Origin: Methylibium sp. Root1272
GTDB taxonomy: Bacteria > Pseudomonadota > Gammaproteobacteria > Burkholderiales > Burkholderiaceae_C
Assembly: GCF_001425905.1 (NCBI RefSeq)
Contig: NZ_LMDY01000001.1
Location: 378,890-442,889, forward strand
Length of the DNA stretch: 64,000 bases
Direction of reading: 5' to 3'
The position numbers and the translations under genes are program-made. The number at the start of each line of letters is the position of its first letter. Positions within the stretch are counted from its first letter, which is position 1. A model generated the notes under the pieces. The model made no database searches and was not told where the DNA came from. It worked only from the letters and a program-made list of their open reading frames with translations. Below, piece after piece: positions 1-9,622 of this stretch.

Positions 1-465
1 CACCGACACGTAGTTGTTGACGGTCTTGCCCGACAGGGTGGGGCGCGAGGCGAGGGCGGTCAGCACGTCGCTGTGCTTGAGCATGCGCACCGGCCGGTCG
101 CCGAGCCTGGCGCCGCGGCGGTCGCAGACCGCGGCCTTCCAGAAGCGGATCGCGCTCGAGTAGCCGGCGCTGGTCGAGGCTTCCAGGCGCTGCGCGGCGA
201 GCCAGTCGTCGAGCTGGGTGCCGACGGTCATCGGCTGGCCGACGTCGCCATCGGCCGGGAAGTATTCGGCGAGCGAGAAGCTGCCGAAGCGGATGCGCTC
301 GCGGATCTCCGCCGCCAGCCGGTGGGCGTACTTCAGGTTTGCCGCGGTCGGCGGCAGCGGCTTGCCTTCGACGCTGAGCGTGCGGCGCAGCACCTCGCCG
401 TTGAAGGTGAACTGGATGCGGATCGAGTTGCCGCGAACCTCTACGCCCGACCCCTTTCGACCCAT
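1..465 (-). CDS. int: Tyrosine recombinase (ICE integrase), N-terminal part only
   Basis: Reading leftwards from an ATG at 465 gives 155 codons without a stop to the window edge, so the catalytic domain is off-window. The visible part starts MGRKGSGVEVRGNSIRIQF, which looks like an Arm-type DNA-binding domain (DUF3596-like) of phage/ICE integrases, followed by a SAM-like core-binding region (QLDDWLAAQRLEASTSAGY, then the part ending at LSGKTVNNYVSV). It would catalyse site-specific integration and excision of the element. The start lies 25 bp inside the excisionase gene, so xis and int are probably co-transcribed and translationally coupled. The Arg-His-Arg-Tyr residues cannot be checked here. 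Family call is by recognition of the N-terminal pattern. Confidence 0.85.
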   Translation of the reverse strand, partial: MGRKGSGVEVRGNSIRIQFTFNGEVLRRTLSVEGKPLPPTAANLKYAHRLAAEIRERIRFGSFSLAEYFPADGDVGQPMTVGTQLDDWLAAQRLEASTSAGYSSAIRFWKAAVCDRRGARLGDRPVRMLKHSDVLTALASRPTLSGKTVNNYVSV

Positions 466-734
466 AGCTCATACCCCTTCACGCTGATCAGCACATGACC
501 GTCGGGCGCGCGTCGGAACTCGCGGCCTTCGAGCCAGACTCCAGCCTCGATCTTGCGCCGGATGGCCTTGGCCGAATACCCCGTGATTGCCGCGGCGATC
601 GGGATGGTGACGTAGTCAGCCCGTGCGGGGGTGACGGCCCAGCGGGACAGGTCGGGCGGGACCTGCGGCTTGCGGCCAACCCGACTGGGCGGCCTCGATG
701 GCGGAGATTCGAGGGTGGCGGTCTGGCTGGGCAT
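441..734 (-). CDS. xis: Excisionase family protein (recombination directionality factor)
   Basis: About 97 residues. The C-terminal half (VTIPIAAAITGYSAKAIRRK, then EAGVWLEGREFRRAPDGHVL and GYELWVE) is the typical small MerR-like winged-helix excisionase fold found next to DUF3596-type integrases. It would bind the attachment site and bias the integrase towards excision. A GTG at 740 would add two residues. I chose ATG 734 because a TACGCT -10-like hexamer (746-741) lies 6 bp upstream of it, as in leaderless promoters, and because no Shine-Dalgarno sequence is visible for either start. The gene overlaps int by 25 bp. A 26-bp palindrome just upstream of the promoter (770-795) is the likely control site. 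Confidence 0.82.
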   Translation of the reverse strand: MPSQTATLESPPSRPPSRVGRKPQVPPDLSRWAVTPARADYVTIPIAAAITGYSAKAIRRKIEAGVWLEGREFRRAPDGHVLISVKGYELWVERGRA

Positions 735-740
735 GTGCAC

Positions 741-746
741 AGCGTA
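741..746 (-). promoter_or_regulatory. Candidate -10 hexamer of the xis-int promoter (leaderless)
   Basis: TACGCT on the minus strand matches TAnnnT and ends 6 bp before the xis ATG at 734. The -35 position expected with a 17-bp spacer (769-764, CACGAC) is a poor match, so the promoter probably needs an activator. The palindrome at 770-795 directly abuts that -35 position. Confidence 0.4.
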
Positions 747-769
747 GGCGAGGGCAGCTCACGGTCGTG

Positions 770-795
770 CGATGACTTCGCCCGGAGAATCATCG
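770..795. promoter_or_regulatory. 26-bp palindromic element A (xis-int control region)
   Basis: This is one of four 26-bp intergenic elements in the window that begin CGATGA and end TCATCG. The arms here are CGATGACTTC and GAATCATCG. It sits upstream of the candidate xis promoter with exactly 23 bp between its edge and the -10 hexamer. No regulator that would bind it is encoded in the window. See elements at 33265, 33738 and 36461. Confidence 0.55.
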
Positions 796-867
796 AACCG
801 GACAATTCGTCACCAGCCTATCAGGCTGACCTGCTGGCTTTCGTCGCGGCCCGCTCGATCGACTCCG

Positions 868-3201
<2,334 letters not shown>

Positions 3202-3225
3202 CGCGTGCTCCTTGTGATGGAAGGC

Positions 3226-3256
3226 AGTCTCGACCTTCCCACCGTTGGAGAGTCAA
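3226..3256 (-). promoter_or_regulatory. CueR-type promoter of the copper ATPase gene
   Basis: On the minus strand, a -35 TTGACT (3256-3251) and a -10 GAGACT (3231-3226) are separated by 19 bp. The spacer carries the dyad CTCC...GGGAAGGTC. The overlong 19-bp spacer is the hallmark of promoters activated by MerR-family proteins. Confidence 0.75.
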
Positions 3257-3296
3257 GCGGTACGTTGACGCAGCGCCAGGCCGGGGCACTGCGAGG

Positions 3297-3542
3297 TCAG
3301 CGGGGTGGTCGTTCCTCGTTCGGTGCGCCGCCGGGTTCGCCGCCGCCGTGGCGGCCATGATGGCCGCGGTGGAACAGGTGCATCAAGGGACAGGCCAGCA
3401 GGATCAGGAAGGGCACGGCCTGGAGCAGGTGATCGAAGTGCCGGGTCAGCAGAACATAGGCGCCGAACGCTGCGGCCGCCAGCAGAACGAGGCCGAGGGG
3501 GCTGCGCCAGATCGGCGGCCGGCGTGGTGCGGGATGGTCCAT
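3297..3542 (-). CDS. DUF2933 domain small membrane protein
   Basis: This 81-residue protein has two short hydrophobic stretches (SPLGLVLLAAAAFGAYVLL and LLQAVPFLILLACPLMHLF) and then a His/Gly-rich tail with HRGHHGRHGGG. DUF2933 proteins are small two-helix membrane proteins often found beside copper ATPases and metal RND pumps. Their function is not established; the His-rich end and the neighbours suggest metal binding or support of a transporter. It lies between the ATPase and a Met-rich lipoprotein on the same strand, 95 bp upstream of the ATPase start. Confidence 0.8.
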   Translation of the reverse strand: MDHPAPRRPPIWRSPLGLVLLAAAAFGAYVLLTRHFDHLLQAVPFLILLACPLMHLFHRGHHGRHGGGEPGGAPNEERPPR

Positions 3543-3558
3543 GGCGAGAGATCCCGGC

Positions 3559-3957
3559 CTAGCGCTCGGCGGGCGGCTTCGTGGCCTCCCGGTCCATCAT
3601 CAATTGCATCATCATTTCCATCATGTCCATGCGGCGCTTCATGGTCTCGGGGTCCATCGCCATCGACCCCTTGGCGCCCATGCCCTCGCGCATCCGGCCC
3701 ATCATCGCCATGCCGTCCTGCATCGACTGCCTGTGATCCTTCATCAGCGCCGCGCGCTCCTCCGGCGTCTTCGCGGCGGCCATCTTCCGGTGCATCTCGT
3801 GCATCGCGGCCATCTGCTGCTCGTAGGCGACGGGTGCCGCCGCCGCCGGCGACGCCGTCGGATGGTGGCCCTTGTGCTCGTCCTTCGCGTCGCTGCCGAC
3901 GGCCGTCGCGCAACCCGTCAGTGTCGCCAGCGCGATCGATCCGATGATGAGCTTCAT
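3559..3957 (-). CDS. Met/His-rich periplasmic lipoprotein
   Basis: This 132-residue protein has a lipobox (LTGC, Cys16), so it is predicted to be anchored in the periplasm. The mature part is helical and very rich in Met (MQDGMAMMGRMREGMGAKGS, then RRMDMMEMMMQLMMD), with some His near the lipidation site. Thioether-rich segments like these bind Cu(I)/Ag(I), so a copper-buffering role is inferred. It resembles CpxP-type or heavy-metal-sensor-like helical proteins only loosely, and no named family is certain. It lies 16 bp upstream of the DUF2933 gene, probably in one operon. Confidence 0.72.
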   Translation of the reverse strand: MKLIIGSIALATLTGCATAVGSDAKDEHKGHHPTASPAAAAPVAYEQQMAAMHEMHRKMAAAKTPEERAALMKDHRQSMQDGMAMMGRMREGMGAKGSMAMDPETMKRRMDMMEMMMQLMMDREATKPPAER

Positions 3958-4065
3958 GGTGTTCTCCGCAAGGTGACGGCGCCGTCGTGGCGTCCATGCG
4001 GCCAGCTTGCGCCCGTTCGGCGGCGCCGGGCTTGACGGAGGTCAATCCCGGCGTGCCGTGGTGCG

Positions 4066-4341
4066 TCAGCAGCAGCCGCAGGCGCCGCGCCGTGCGGCCT
4101 TGACGTTGGGCGCTTGCGGCGTCGGTGCGTCGGATACCGCCACCGGCGTGTAGCCGGCCGTGGCGATGGACCGCCTCAGCCGGCTGGCGTCGACGGTGGC
4201 TGAGTCCACCTGCACCAGGCGAGTCGCTAGATCGATCTCGACCTCGGCTTGCGGGTCGGTCGCCTGGATCGCCGCGGTGATGGTGCGGACGCAGTGGCCG
4301 CAGGTCATGTCGTCGACTCGGAACCGGATCGTGTTGCTCAT
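4066..4341 (-). CDS. copZ: CopZ-like heavy-metal-associated (HMA) chaperone
   Basis: This 91-residue protein starts at ATG 4341 behind AGGAGAGCACC. Residues 1-65 form an HMA domain with the metal-binding MTCGHC motif (Cys14 and Cys17). It would shuttle Cu(I) in the cytoplasm to the ATPase and to CueR. The extra C-terminal tail ends in CGCC, adding three more Cys, which is unusual for CopZ and could add capacity or a second site. A CueR-type promoter at 4372-4402 drives it, divergent from cueR. Confidence 0.9.
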   Translation of the reverse strand: MSNTIRFRVDDMTCGHCVRTITAAIQATDPQAEVEIDLATRLVQVDSATVDASRLRRSIATAGYTPVAVSDAPTPQAPNVKAARRGACGCC

Positions 4342-4371
4342 GGTGCTCTCCTGCACGTTGATGACCCGGTT

Positions 4372-4402
4372 ACTTTCGTCCTTGCCATCGTGGGAGGGTC
4401 AA
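4372..4402 (-). promoter_or_regulatory. CueR-type promoter of the copZ-like gene
   Basis: On the minus strand, TTGACC (4402-4397) and GAAAGT (4377-4372) are separated by 19 bp. The spacer holds CTCCCACGATGGCAAGG, an imperfect dyad like those at 3226 and 4441. Confidence 0.75.
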
Positions 4403-4440
4403 GCCGCTTCGAGGGCTTCGTCCAATTCGCTGCACGGTGC

Positions 4441-4471
4441 TTGACCTTGCCATGATGGGAAGGTCTAGACT
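4441..4471 (+). promoter_or_regulatory. CueR-type promoter of cueR (autoregulation)
   Basis: TTGACC (4441-4446) and TAGACT (4466-4471) are separated by 19 bp. The spacer contains the dyad ACCTTGCC-ATGATG-GGAAGGT with one mismatch. It reads towards cueR and lies back to back with the copZ promoter. Confidence 0.75.
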
Positions 4472-4506
4472 GGGTGCTCATTCGAGAGTTCGAGGAGCGT
4501 GTCGTG

Positions 4507-4953
4507 ATGAACATCGGCGAGGCGGCGGAGGCCTCCGGGGTCTCCGCAAAGATGATCCGGCACTACGAAGGTCGTGGCCTTCTGCCGGCCGCGCGGCGCA
4601 CCGAGTCGGGCTACCGCCAGTACGAGCCCGGCGAGGTGCACACGCTTCGCTTCATCCGGCACGCGCGCGACCTGGGTTTTTCGCTGACCGAGATCGCCGA
4701 ACTGGTCGGCCTGTGGCAGGACCGTCGGCGGCCGAGCCGGCAGGTCAAGGCCCTGGCCGAGGCGCATGTCCGTCAACTGGAGCAGAAGGCCTCGGAGTTG
4801 CTGGCGATGAAGGCCGCCCTCGAACACCTGGTTCATGACTGCCACGGCGACGACCGTCCGGACTGCCCTATCCTCGTGGGCCTGGCCGACCCCGGTGTCG
4901 CGCGGCCTGTGGCGGGTCGTGCCGCGCCGCGGCCCGCGGTACGGCGGGGCTAG
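4507..4953 (+). CDS. cueR: CueR-type MerR-family copper regulator
   Basis: This 148-residue cytoplasmic transcription activator has a winged-helix DNA-binding N-terminus (MNIGEAAEASGVSAKMIRHY), a long dimerisation helix, and metal ligands Cys112 and Cys120 in DCHGDDRPDC. The Cys-x7-Cys spacing and both positions match CueR sensors of Cu(I)/Ag(I). ATG 4507 follows GAGGAG; an upstream in-frame start at 4474 is less likely because it precedes this ribosome site. It should activate the three 19-bp-spacer promoters at 3226, 4372 and 4441. Its last codons overlap the end of the sensor kinase gene on the other strand. Confidence 0.93.
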   Translation: MNIGEAAEASGVSAKMIRHYEGRGLLPAARRTESGYRQYEPGEVHTLRFIRHARDLGFSLTEIAELVGLWQDRRRPSRQVKALAEAHVRQLEQKASELLAMKAALEHLVHDCHGDDRPDCPILVGLADPGVARPVAGRAAPRPAVRRG

Positions 4954-6302
4954 ACCGGCAGCCGAAGGCCGACGGCGTTGCCGTTGGCCTCGGACCGTAC
5001 GAAGACGCTGCCCCGGTGCATGACGGCGATGGCCCGGACGATGGCCAGGCCGAGCCCGACGCTCTCGCCGCTGTGCTGGCGCGATCCGTCGGCGCGGAAG
5101 AAGCGGTCGAACATGCGTGTCCTGACGGCCTCGGGGATGGGCACGCCGGGGTTGTAGACCTCAACGATGGCCTGACCGTCCTCCTGACCCAGGCGCAACT
5201 CGATCGTACCGCCGCGGGGCGTGTGCTTGATGGCGTTGGACAGCAGGTTCGACAGTGCGCGCCGCACCAGGCCGGCGTCTCCGCGCGAGCGCGCGTCGCC
5301 GACCAGCTCGGCGGTGATCGACGCGTCGGCGAGGGCCGCCTCGAAATAGTCCAAGGCCTTGCGGGCCTCGGTGCGCAGGTCGAGGTCGAGCCACACGGCC
5401 GCGGATTCACCGCGGTCGGCGCGGGCCAGGAACAGCATGTCGTTGACCATGCCCTTCATCTCTTCGAGCTGGTCGAGCTGCTGGGCCAGCGTCTGTTCGA
5501 GCTCTTCGGGGGGGCGGGCACTGGACAGCGTGACCTGGGCGGCATTGATCAGGCTGGCGAGCGGCGTGCGCAGTTCGTGGGCCACGTCGGCGTTGAAGGC
5601 CTCCATGCGGCGGTAGGCCTGCTCGACGCGGTCCAGCGCCGCGTTGAACGCCCGCACCAACCCATGCACTTCCGGATCGACGGCGTCGTCGCGCAGCCGC
5701 ACCGAGAGGGACGCCGGGGCGATGGCGGTGGCTTCCGCGGAGAGCCGGACCAGCGGCTGCAGGCCGCGCCGGGTCGTCCAGGCCGCGAGACCGATGCTCG
5801 CCAGCACGCCGATGGTGCAGGCGGCCACCAGCACGACGAGGTAAGCGGCCAGCAGACGCAGGCGCGGACGGATGTCGATGGCGACGAGCATCGTCGCGAC
5901 GGGCAGGGCCCCGGCGTTGTCGACGGCAACCTCCAGGCCCTCCATCGGCGTGCCGTCCGTATGCGCGAGGCGCAGCACGCCTTCCATGCGCTGGGCGACC
6001 GTCGGCAGCGCCGGGTCGCCGACGGTGACGCGGCGCTGCGCGTCCAGCAGCCAGACGCGCAGCTCGCCGTGGCCGATCAGCACGTCGTCGATGTGGTGGC
6101 GCAGGTCGTCCACGCTGCCACCCCGCGTTTCATCGATGAAGTGGCGGACGATCCGGACCTTGCCGGCCAGGCCGTCGCGGTCGGCCTGTTCGAGCTGGTG
6201 GGCCAGGGCCCAGTAGAGGATTCCGCCGACCACGGCGAACACCGCCACGGCGCTCAGCCCGAGCGTCAGCACGAGCCGCTGGCGGATCGACAGGACCGTC
6301 AT
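4950..6302 (-). CDS. copS: Heavy-metal sensor histidine kinase (CopS/CusS-like)
   Basis: This 450-residue inner-membrane kinase has TM1 near the N-terminus ([20 protein letters not shown]), a periplasmic sensor region of about 130 residues, and TM2 ([20 protein letters not shown]). These are followed by HAMP, the H-box with His242 ([16 protein letters not shown]), and the ATPase N-box [10 protein letters not shown] with the DxFFRAD and GLGLAIV motifs. It would sense periplasmic copper or silver and phosphorylate the partner regulator. The start at 6302 overlaps the regulator stop by 4 bp (ATGA). Metal specificity is inferred from the surrounding copper genes. Confidence 0.92.
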   Translation of the reverse strand: MTVLSIRQRLVLTLGLSAVAVFAVVGGILYWALAHQLEQADRDGLAGKVRIVRHFIDETRGGSVDDLRHHIDDVLIGHGELRVWLLDAQRRVTVGDPALPTVAQRMEGVLRLAHTDGTPMEGLEVAVDNAGALPVATMLVAIDIRPRLRLLAAYLVVLVAACTIGVLASIGLAAWTTRRGLQPLVRLSAEATAIAPASLSVRLRDDAVDPEVHGLVRAFNAALDRVEQAYRRMEAFNADVAHELRTPLASLINAAQVTLSSARPPEELEQTLAQQLDQLEEMKGMVNDMLFLARADRGESAAVWLDLDLRTEARKALDYFEAALADASITAELVGDARSRGDAGLVRRALSNLLSNAIKHTPRGGTIELRLGQEDGQAIVEVYNPGVPIPEAVRTRMFDRFFRADGSRQHSGESVGLGLAIVRAIAVMHRGSVFVRSEANGNAVGLRLPV

Positions 6303-7000
6303 GGCGTCGGAGCCTCGCCGGGACCGCGCCATTCCATCACGTAGCCCATGCCGCGCACGGTGTGGATCAGCTTGGTGCCATAGGGTTCGTCGACCTTCGC
6401 CCGCAGGCGCCGGATCGCGACGTCGACGACGTTGGTGTTGCTGTCGAAGTTCATGTCCCAGACCTGCTCGGCCAGCGTCGTGCGCGACATCGCTTCGCCG
6501 CGCCGCCGCATCAGCAGCGTCAGCAGCGTGAACTCCTGCGCCGTCAGCTCGATGCGTTCGCCGGCGCGGTGGACGCGGCGGGCCGACAGATCGACCTCCA
6601 GGTCGGCCAGGCGCAGCAGCAGCTGGTCCTCGATCGGCTGGGGCGTGCCGCGCCGCATCACGGCGTCGATACGCGCCAGCAGCTCGGAGAAGGCAAAGGG
6701 CTTGGCCAGGTAGTCGTCGGCGCCGGCGCGCAGCCCACGGACGCGGTCCTCGACCTGGTCGCGGGCGGTCAGCATCAGCACCGGCGTGTTCTTGCGGGCC
6801 CGCAGGTCCTTGAGGACGGCGAAACCGTCGACACCGGGCAGCATCACGTCGAGCAGCACCAGGTCGTAGTCGCCCTCCAGGGCGAGGTGGCGTCCGTCGA
6901 TGCCGTCGCGGGCGACGTCGACGACATGGCCGTGCTCTCTCAGACCCTTGTGCAGGTAAGCGGCTAGCCGCGGCTCGTCCTCGATGATCAGCAGTCGCAT
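6299..7000 (-). CDS. copR: OmpR-family response regulator (CopR/CusR-like)
   Basis: This 233-residue protein has a receiver domain (acidic D8-E9, phosphorylated D51 in [11 protein letters not shown] in LAKPFAF) and a C-terminal OmpR-type winged helix ([22 protein letters not shown], then [13 protein letters not shown], then GMGYV). It is the partner of the kinase that overlaps it by 4 bp. It probably controls the divergent copper operon starting at 7229. A 17-bp motif at 7074-7090, repeated at 19760-19776, is a candidate binding box. The closest named relatives are CopR, CusR and CzcR. Confidence 0.93.
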   Translation of the reverse strand: MRLLIIEDEPRLAAYLHKGLREHGHVVDVARDGIDGRHLALEGDYDLVLLDVMLPGVDGFAVLKDLRARKNTPVLMLTARDQVEDRVRGLRAGADDYLAKPFAFSELLARIDAVMRRGTPQPIEDQLLLRLADLEVDLSARRVHRAGERIELTAQEFTLLTLLMRRRGEAMSRTTLAEQVWDMNFDSNTNVVDVAIRRLRAKVDEPYGTKLIHTVRGMGYVMEWRGPGEAPTP

Positions 7001-7073
7001 GGCGGGGCAGGAGTCGTCGATCGCTGAAGTGTCCGCCAGCGAACGCGCCGGCCGGGCCAGCGGCAGGCCTTGA

Positions 7074-7090
7074 TGACGAAGCTGTAATGA
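7074..7090. promoter_or_regulatory. Candidate CopR/CusR box 1
   Basis: TGACGAAGCTGTAATGA sits in the 228-bp divergent region between copR and the gene at 7229. It matches 15 of 17 bases of the motif at 19760-19776. The TGAC-N5-TGTAAT shape resembles known CopR/CusR boxes. It could serve copRS, the plus-strand operon, or both. Confidence 0.5.
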
Positions 7091-7228
7091 TTCGGACCAG
7101 TTCCTGACCGAAGCTGCGGCCGATCATCGCCGCGATCCCGGAACTCCGGCACGACGTCGGGTGTCCGAGGCAGGCCGGGTCACCCCCCGCATCGACCCGT
7201 CCATTCGTCTTGCGATAAGCTCAGAGTC

Positions 7229-7684
7229 ATGTGGGTTGCCGTCCGTGCCGCGTTCATCTGGCTGGTGATGCTGGCGATCCCCCTCCAGGGGATCGCAGCG
7301 TCCTTCATGCTGCATTGCGGCCCCGGGCATGAGCGCCAGATGGTGCAGGTGAGCGCGGCCGACCATCACGGCGACCGTCGCGGGCTTGGCTCGGTGCACC
7401 ATCATCCGGCTGCAGATCACCAGGCTGCGCACGTTGACACCGCGGCGGCAGAGGCTGCATCGACGGATCACGGCCAGCTGTCGGCGCAGGCCGACCAGGC
7501 CCAGCTCGGCAAGTTCAAGTGCAGCGCCTGTGCCCAGTGCTGCGCCTCGGTCGCATTGCTCGACCGGGTGTCCGATCCGATCCGGCTCGAGCCGGTGTCG
7601 ATCGCCCCGGTGATAGCGGCAGACGACTACCCCCAGGTCGCCCAGACCGGCCCCGAGCGGCCACCCCGACCCTTCCTCGCCTAG
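7229..7684 (+). CDS. Hypothetical exported His/Cys-rich protein
   Basis: This 151-residue protein begins with a hydrophobic signal-like segment (FIWLVMLAIPLQGIAASF). The middle is His-rich (VHHHPAADHQAAH), and a cluster CSACAQCC lies around residues 95-102. I do not recognise a named family. The His and Cys content and its place as first gene of the copper operon point to periplasmic copper binding. A TAAGCT hexamer at 7216-7221 ends 7 bp before the ATG, and TCGACC lies 18 bp further upstream, so the transcript may be leaderless; no Shine-Dalgarno sequence is visible. Confidence 0.6.
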   Translation: MWVAVRAAFIWLVMLAIPLQGIAASFMLHCGPGHERQMVQVSAADHHGDRRGLGSVHHHPAADHQAAHVDTAAAEAASTDHGQLSAQADQAQLGKFKCSACAQCCASVALLDRVSDPIRLEPVSIAPVIAADDYPQVAQTGPERPPRPFLA

Positions 7685-7789
7685 CGACGCGCCCTGCGCG
7701 CGCACCCGTGCGCGCCCCGTTCCCGTCGCGATGAACCGTTCCCGGCTGCCCTGGCAGCCGGACCGATCACGAGTTCCTGCGAGGACACC

Positions 7790-8146
7790 ATGCTCCCTGT
7801 TCCCATCCGCCGGATGCTGCCGGCGCTGGCGCTGACCGTCGCGGCGGCAGCGCAAGCCGGTCACGAGGCTCACGCGCCGGGCCGCGCCAGCCCGCTCGAC
7901 GCGACGGCCGACGTGCCCGCCGTCACCTACGACTCGGCCTTCACGCGCTACCGCCCGCACGCCGACCAGAAGCTGCGTCCATGGAAGGACTCCAACGACA
8001 ACGTCGGCCGCATCGGCGGCTGGCGCTCGTATGCGCGCGAGGCCGCCCAGGAGGAGCCTGCAGCCGCGCCCGGTCCCAAGGCTGCGGGGGGCGAGGGCCG
8101 CGCAGTGCCGGCGCCTAAGGCCGCTGATGGCCACCACAAGCACTGA
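7790..8146 (+). CDS. Hypothetical exported protein of copper operons
   Basis: This 118-residue protein has an N-terminal signal peptide ending near AQAGHEAHA. The conserved-looking core is YDSAFTRYRPHADQKLRPWK, followed by DNVGRIGGW, and there is an Ala/Pro/Lys-rich tail ending HHKH. Proteins with this core sit just before TolC-type genes in copper-resistance operons of related bacteria, but no function is known to me. It lies 8 bp upstream of the TolC-family gene, so co-transcription is likely. A TonB-like or lipoprotein role is not supported by any visible motif. Confidence 0.62.
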   Translation: MLPVPIRRMLPALALTVAAAAQAGHEAHAPGRASPLDATADVPAVTYDSAFTRYRPHADQKLRPWKDSNDNVGRIGGWRSYAREAAQEEPAAAPGPKAAGGEGRAVPAPKAADGHHKH

Positions 8147-8154
8147 GGACGATC

Positions 8155-9603
8155 ATGCGCACAGATTCCATGGCAGACACCCGGCGCGCGGGTCTCGGTC
8201 GTCTGAGACTACCCGGGGCGGTGATTTCCGTGCTGCTGCTGGCCGGCTGCGCCAGCATCAGCCCGGACGGCGGCTTCGGCCCGGTGCAGCAGACCGCTAG
8301 CGAGCGGCTCGGCAAGGAAGTCCGCTGGGCCCGGACGGCAGGAGACCAGGACCGCATCGACGCCCGCGTGACCGAGCTGCTGGCCAAGCCGCTGACGGTC
8401 GACGATGCGGTGCAGGTCGCGCTGCTCAATAACAAGGGGTTGCAGGCCCGGTTCTTCGAGCTGGGCATCGGTGAGGCCGAGCTGGTGCAGGCCAGTCGAC
8501 TGCCGAACCCGGGCTTCAGCTTCGGCCGGATCAAGCGCGGCGACGAGGTCGAGCTGGAGCGTGGCTACCACCTCAACCTGGCGCGGCTGCTGGCGATGCC
8601 GCTCGTTCGCCAGGTCGAGGAGCGGCGCTATGCGCTGACCCGCGGCGCGGTCTCGGTGCAGCTGCTGTCACTCGCCTCCGAAGCCCGCAAGTCCTACTTC
8701 ACCGCGGTCGCGGCCGAGGAGACGGTGCGCTATATGCGCCAAGTGCAGCAGGCCGCCGAGGCCAGCGCCGAGCTGGCGCGCCGCATGGCCGAGGTCGGCA
8801 ACTTCAACAAGCTGCAGCGCATGCGCGAGCAGGGCTTCTACGCTGACGCGACGCAGAACCTGGCGCGGGCTGAACGCGCAGCGCTGGCCTCGCGCGAGAA
8901 GCTCACGCGGCTGATGGGCCTGTGGGGCGCGCAGACGCGCTTTCAGCTGCCCGAGCGCCTGCCCGACCTGCCCGAGGCGCCGAAGGACCAGCCCGACATC
9001 GAGCGCGTCGCGCTCGCCCAGCGGCTGGACGTGCAGGGCGCCAAGCTCGCAGCCGAGCAGACCGCGAAGAACCTGGGGCTCACCAAGACGACGCGCTTCG
9101 TCAACGTGCTGGAGCTGGGCTGGGTCCACAACAGTTCCAACGAGGAGCCGACGCAGACGGGTTGGGAGGTCGGGCTGGAGCTGCCGCTGTTCGACTGGGG
9201 CGGCGCGCGCGTCGCGCGGGCCGAGGCGGTCTACATGCAGGCGCTCGCCCGCGCCGCGGAGACCGCGGTCAATGCCCGCTCGGAAGTGCGCGAGGCCTAC
9301 GGCGCCTACCGCAGCAGCTGGGACATCGCGCGCCACAACCGCGACGAGATCGTCCCCCTGCGCCAGCGCATCGCCGAGGAGAACGTGCTCCGCTACAACG
9401 GCATGCTGATCGGCGTGTTCGAGCTGCTCGCCGACACCCGCTCGCAGATCGCCAGCGTCAACGCCTACATCGAATCGCTGCGCGACTTCTGGCTGGCGCA
9501 GGCCGACCTCGAGATGGCGCTGATCGGCAAGCCCGAGCTGTCGGGCGCGGCCATGGCAGTCGGCGCGGGCGCGTCAGCCGGCGATGCCGGCGGCGGCCAC
9601 TGA
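8155..9603 (+). CDS. TolC-family outer-membrane efflux lipoprotein
   Basis: This 482-residue protein has a lipobox LLLAGC (ISVLLLAGCASISPDG) and long coiled helices with a TolC repeat layout (VQVALLNNKGLQARFFELGI; NARSEVREAYGAYRSSWD). It would form a trimeric outer-membrane/periplasmic channel for metal efflux or copper tolerance. It is one of two OMF genes in this operon (the other at 13197), although only one RND pump follows. It sits directly upstream of the multicopper oxidase, an arrangement that recalls CopA/CopB-type operons more than cusCBA. The exact partner is unknown. A second in-frame ATG at 8170 is possible. Confidence 0.88.
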   Translation: MRTDSMADTRRAGLGRLRLPGAVISVLLLAGCASISPDGGFGPVQQTASERLGKEVRWARTAGDQDRIDARVTELLAKPLTVDDAVQVALLNNKGLQARFFELGIGEAELVQASRLPNPGFSFGRIKRGDEVELERGYHLNLARLLAMPLVRQVEERRYALTRGAVSVQLLSLASEARKSYFTAVAAEETVRYMRQVQQAAEASAELARRMAEVGNFNKLQRMREQGFYADATQNLARAERAALASREKLTRLMGLWGAQTRFQLPERLPDLPEAPKDQPDIERVALAQRLDVQGAKLAAEQTAKNLGLTKTTRFVNVLELGWVHNSSNEEPTQTGWEVGLELPLFDWGGARVARAEAVYMQALARAAETAVNARSEVREAYGAYRSSWDIARHNRDEIVPLRQRIAEENVLRYNGMLIGVFELLADTRSQIASVNAYIESLRDFWLAQADLEMALIGKPELSGAAMAVGAGASAGDAGGGH

Positions 9604-9622
9604 ACATCAAGAAGGACATCCC

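Noticed and set aside
4950-7127. 725-codon open frame that extends the sensor kinase upstream through copR
   Set aside because: The first part is out of frame with copR and meaningless; the kinase starts at ATG 6302, overlapping the copR stop.
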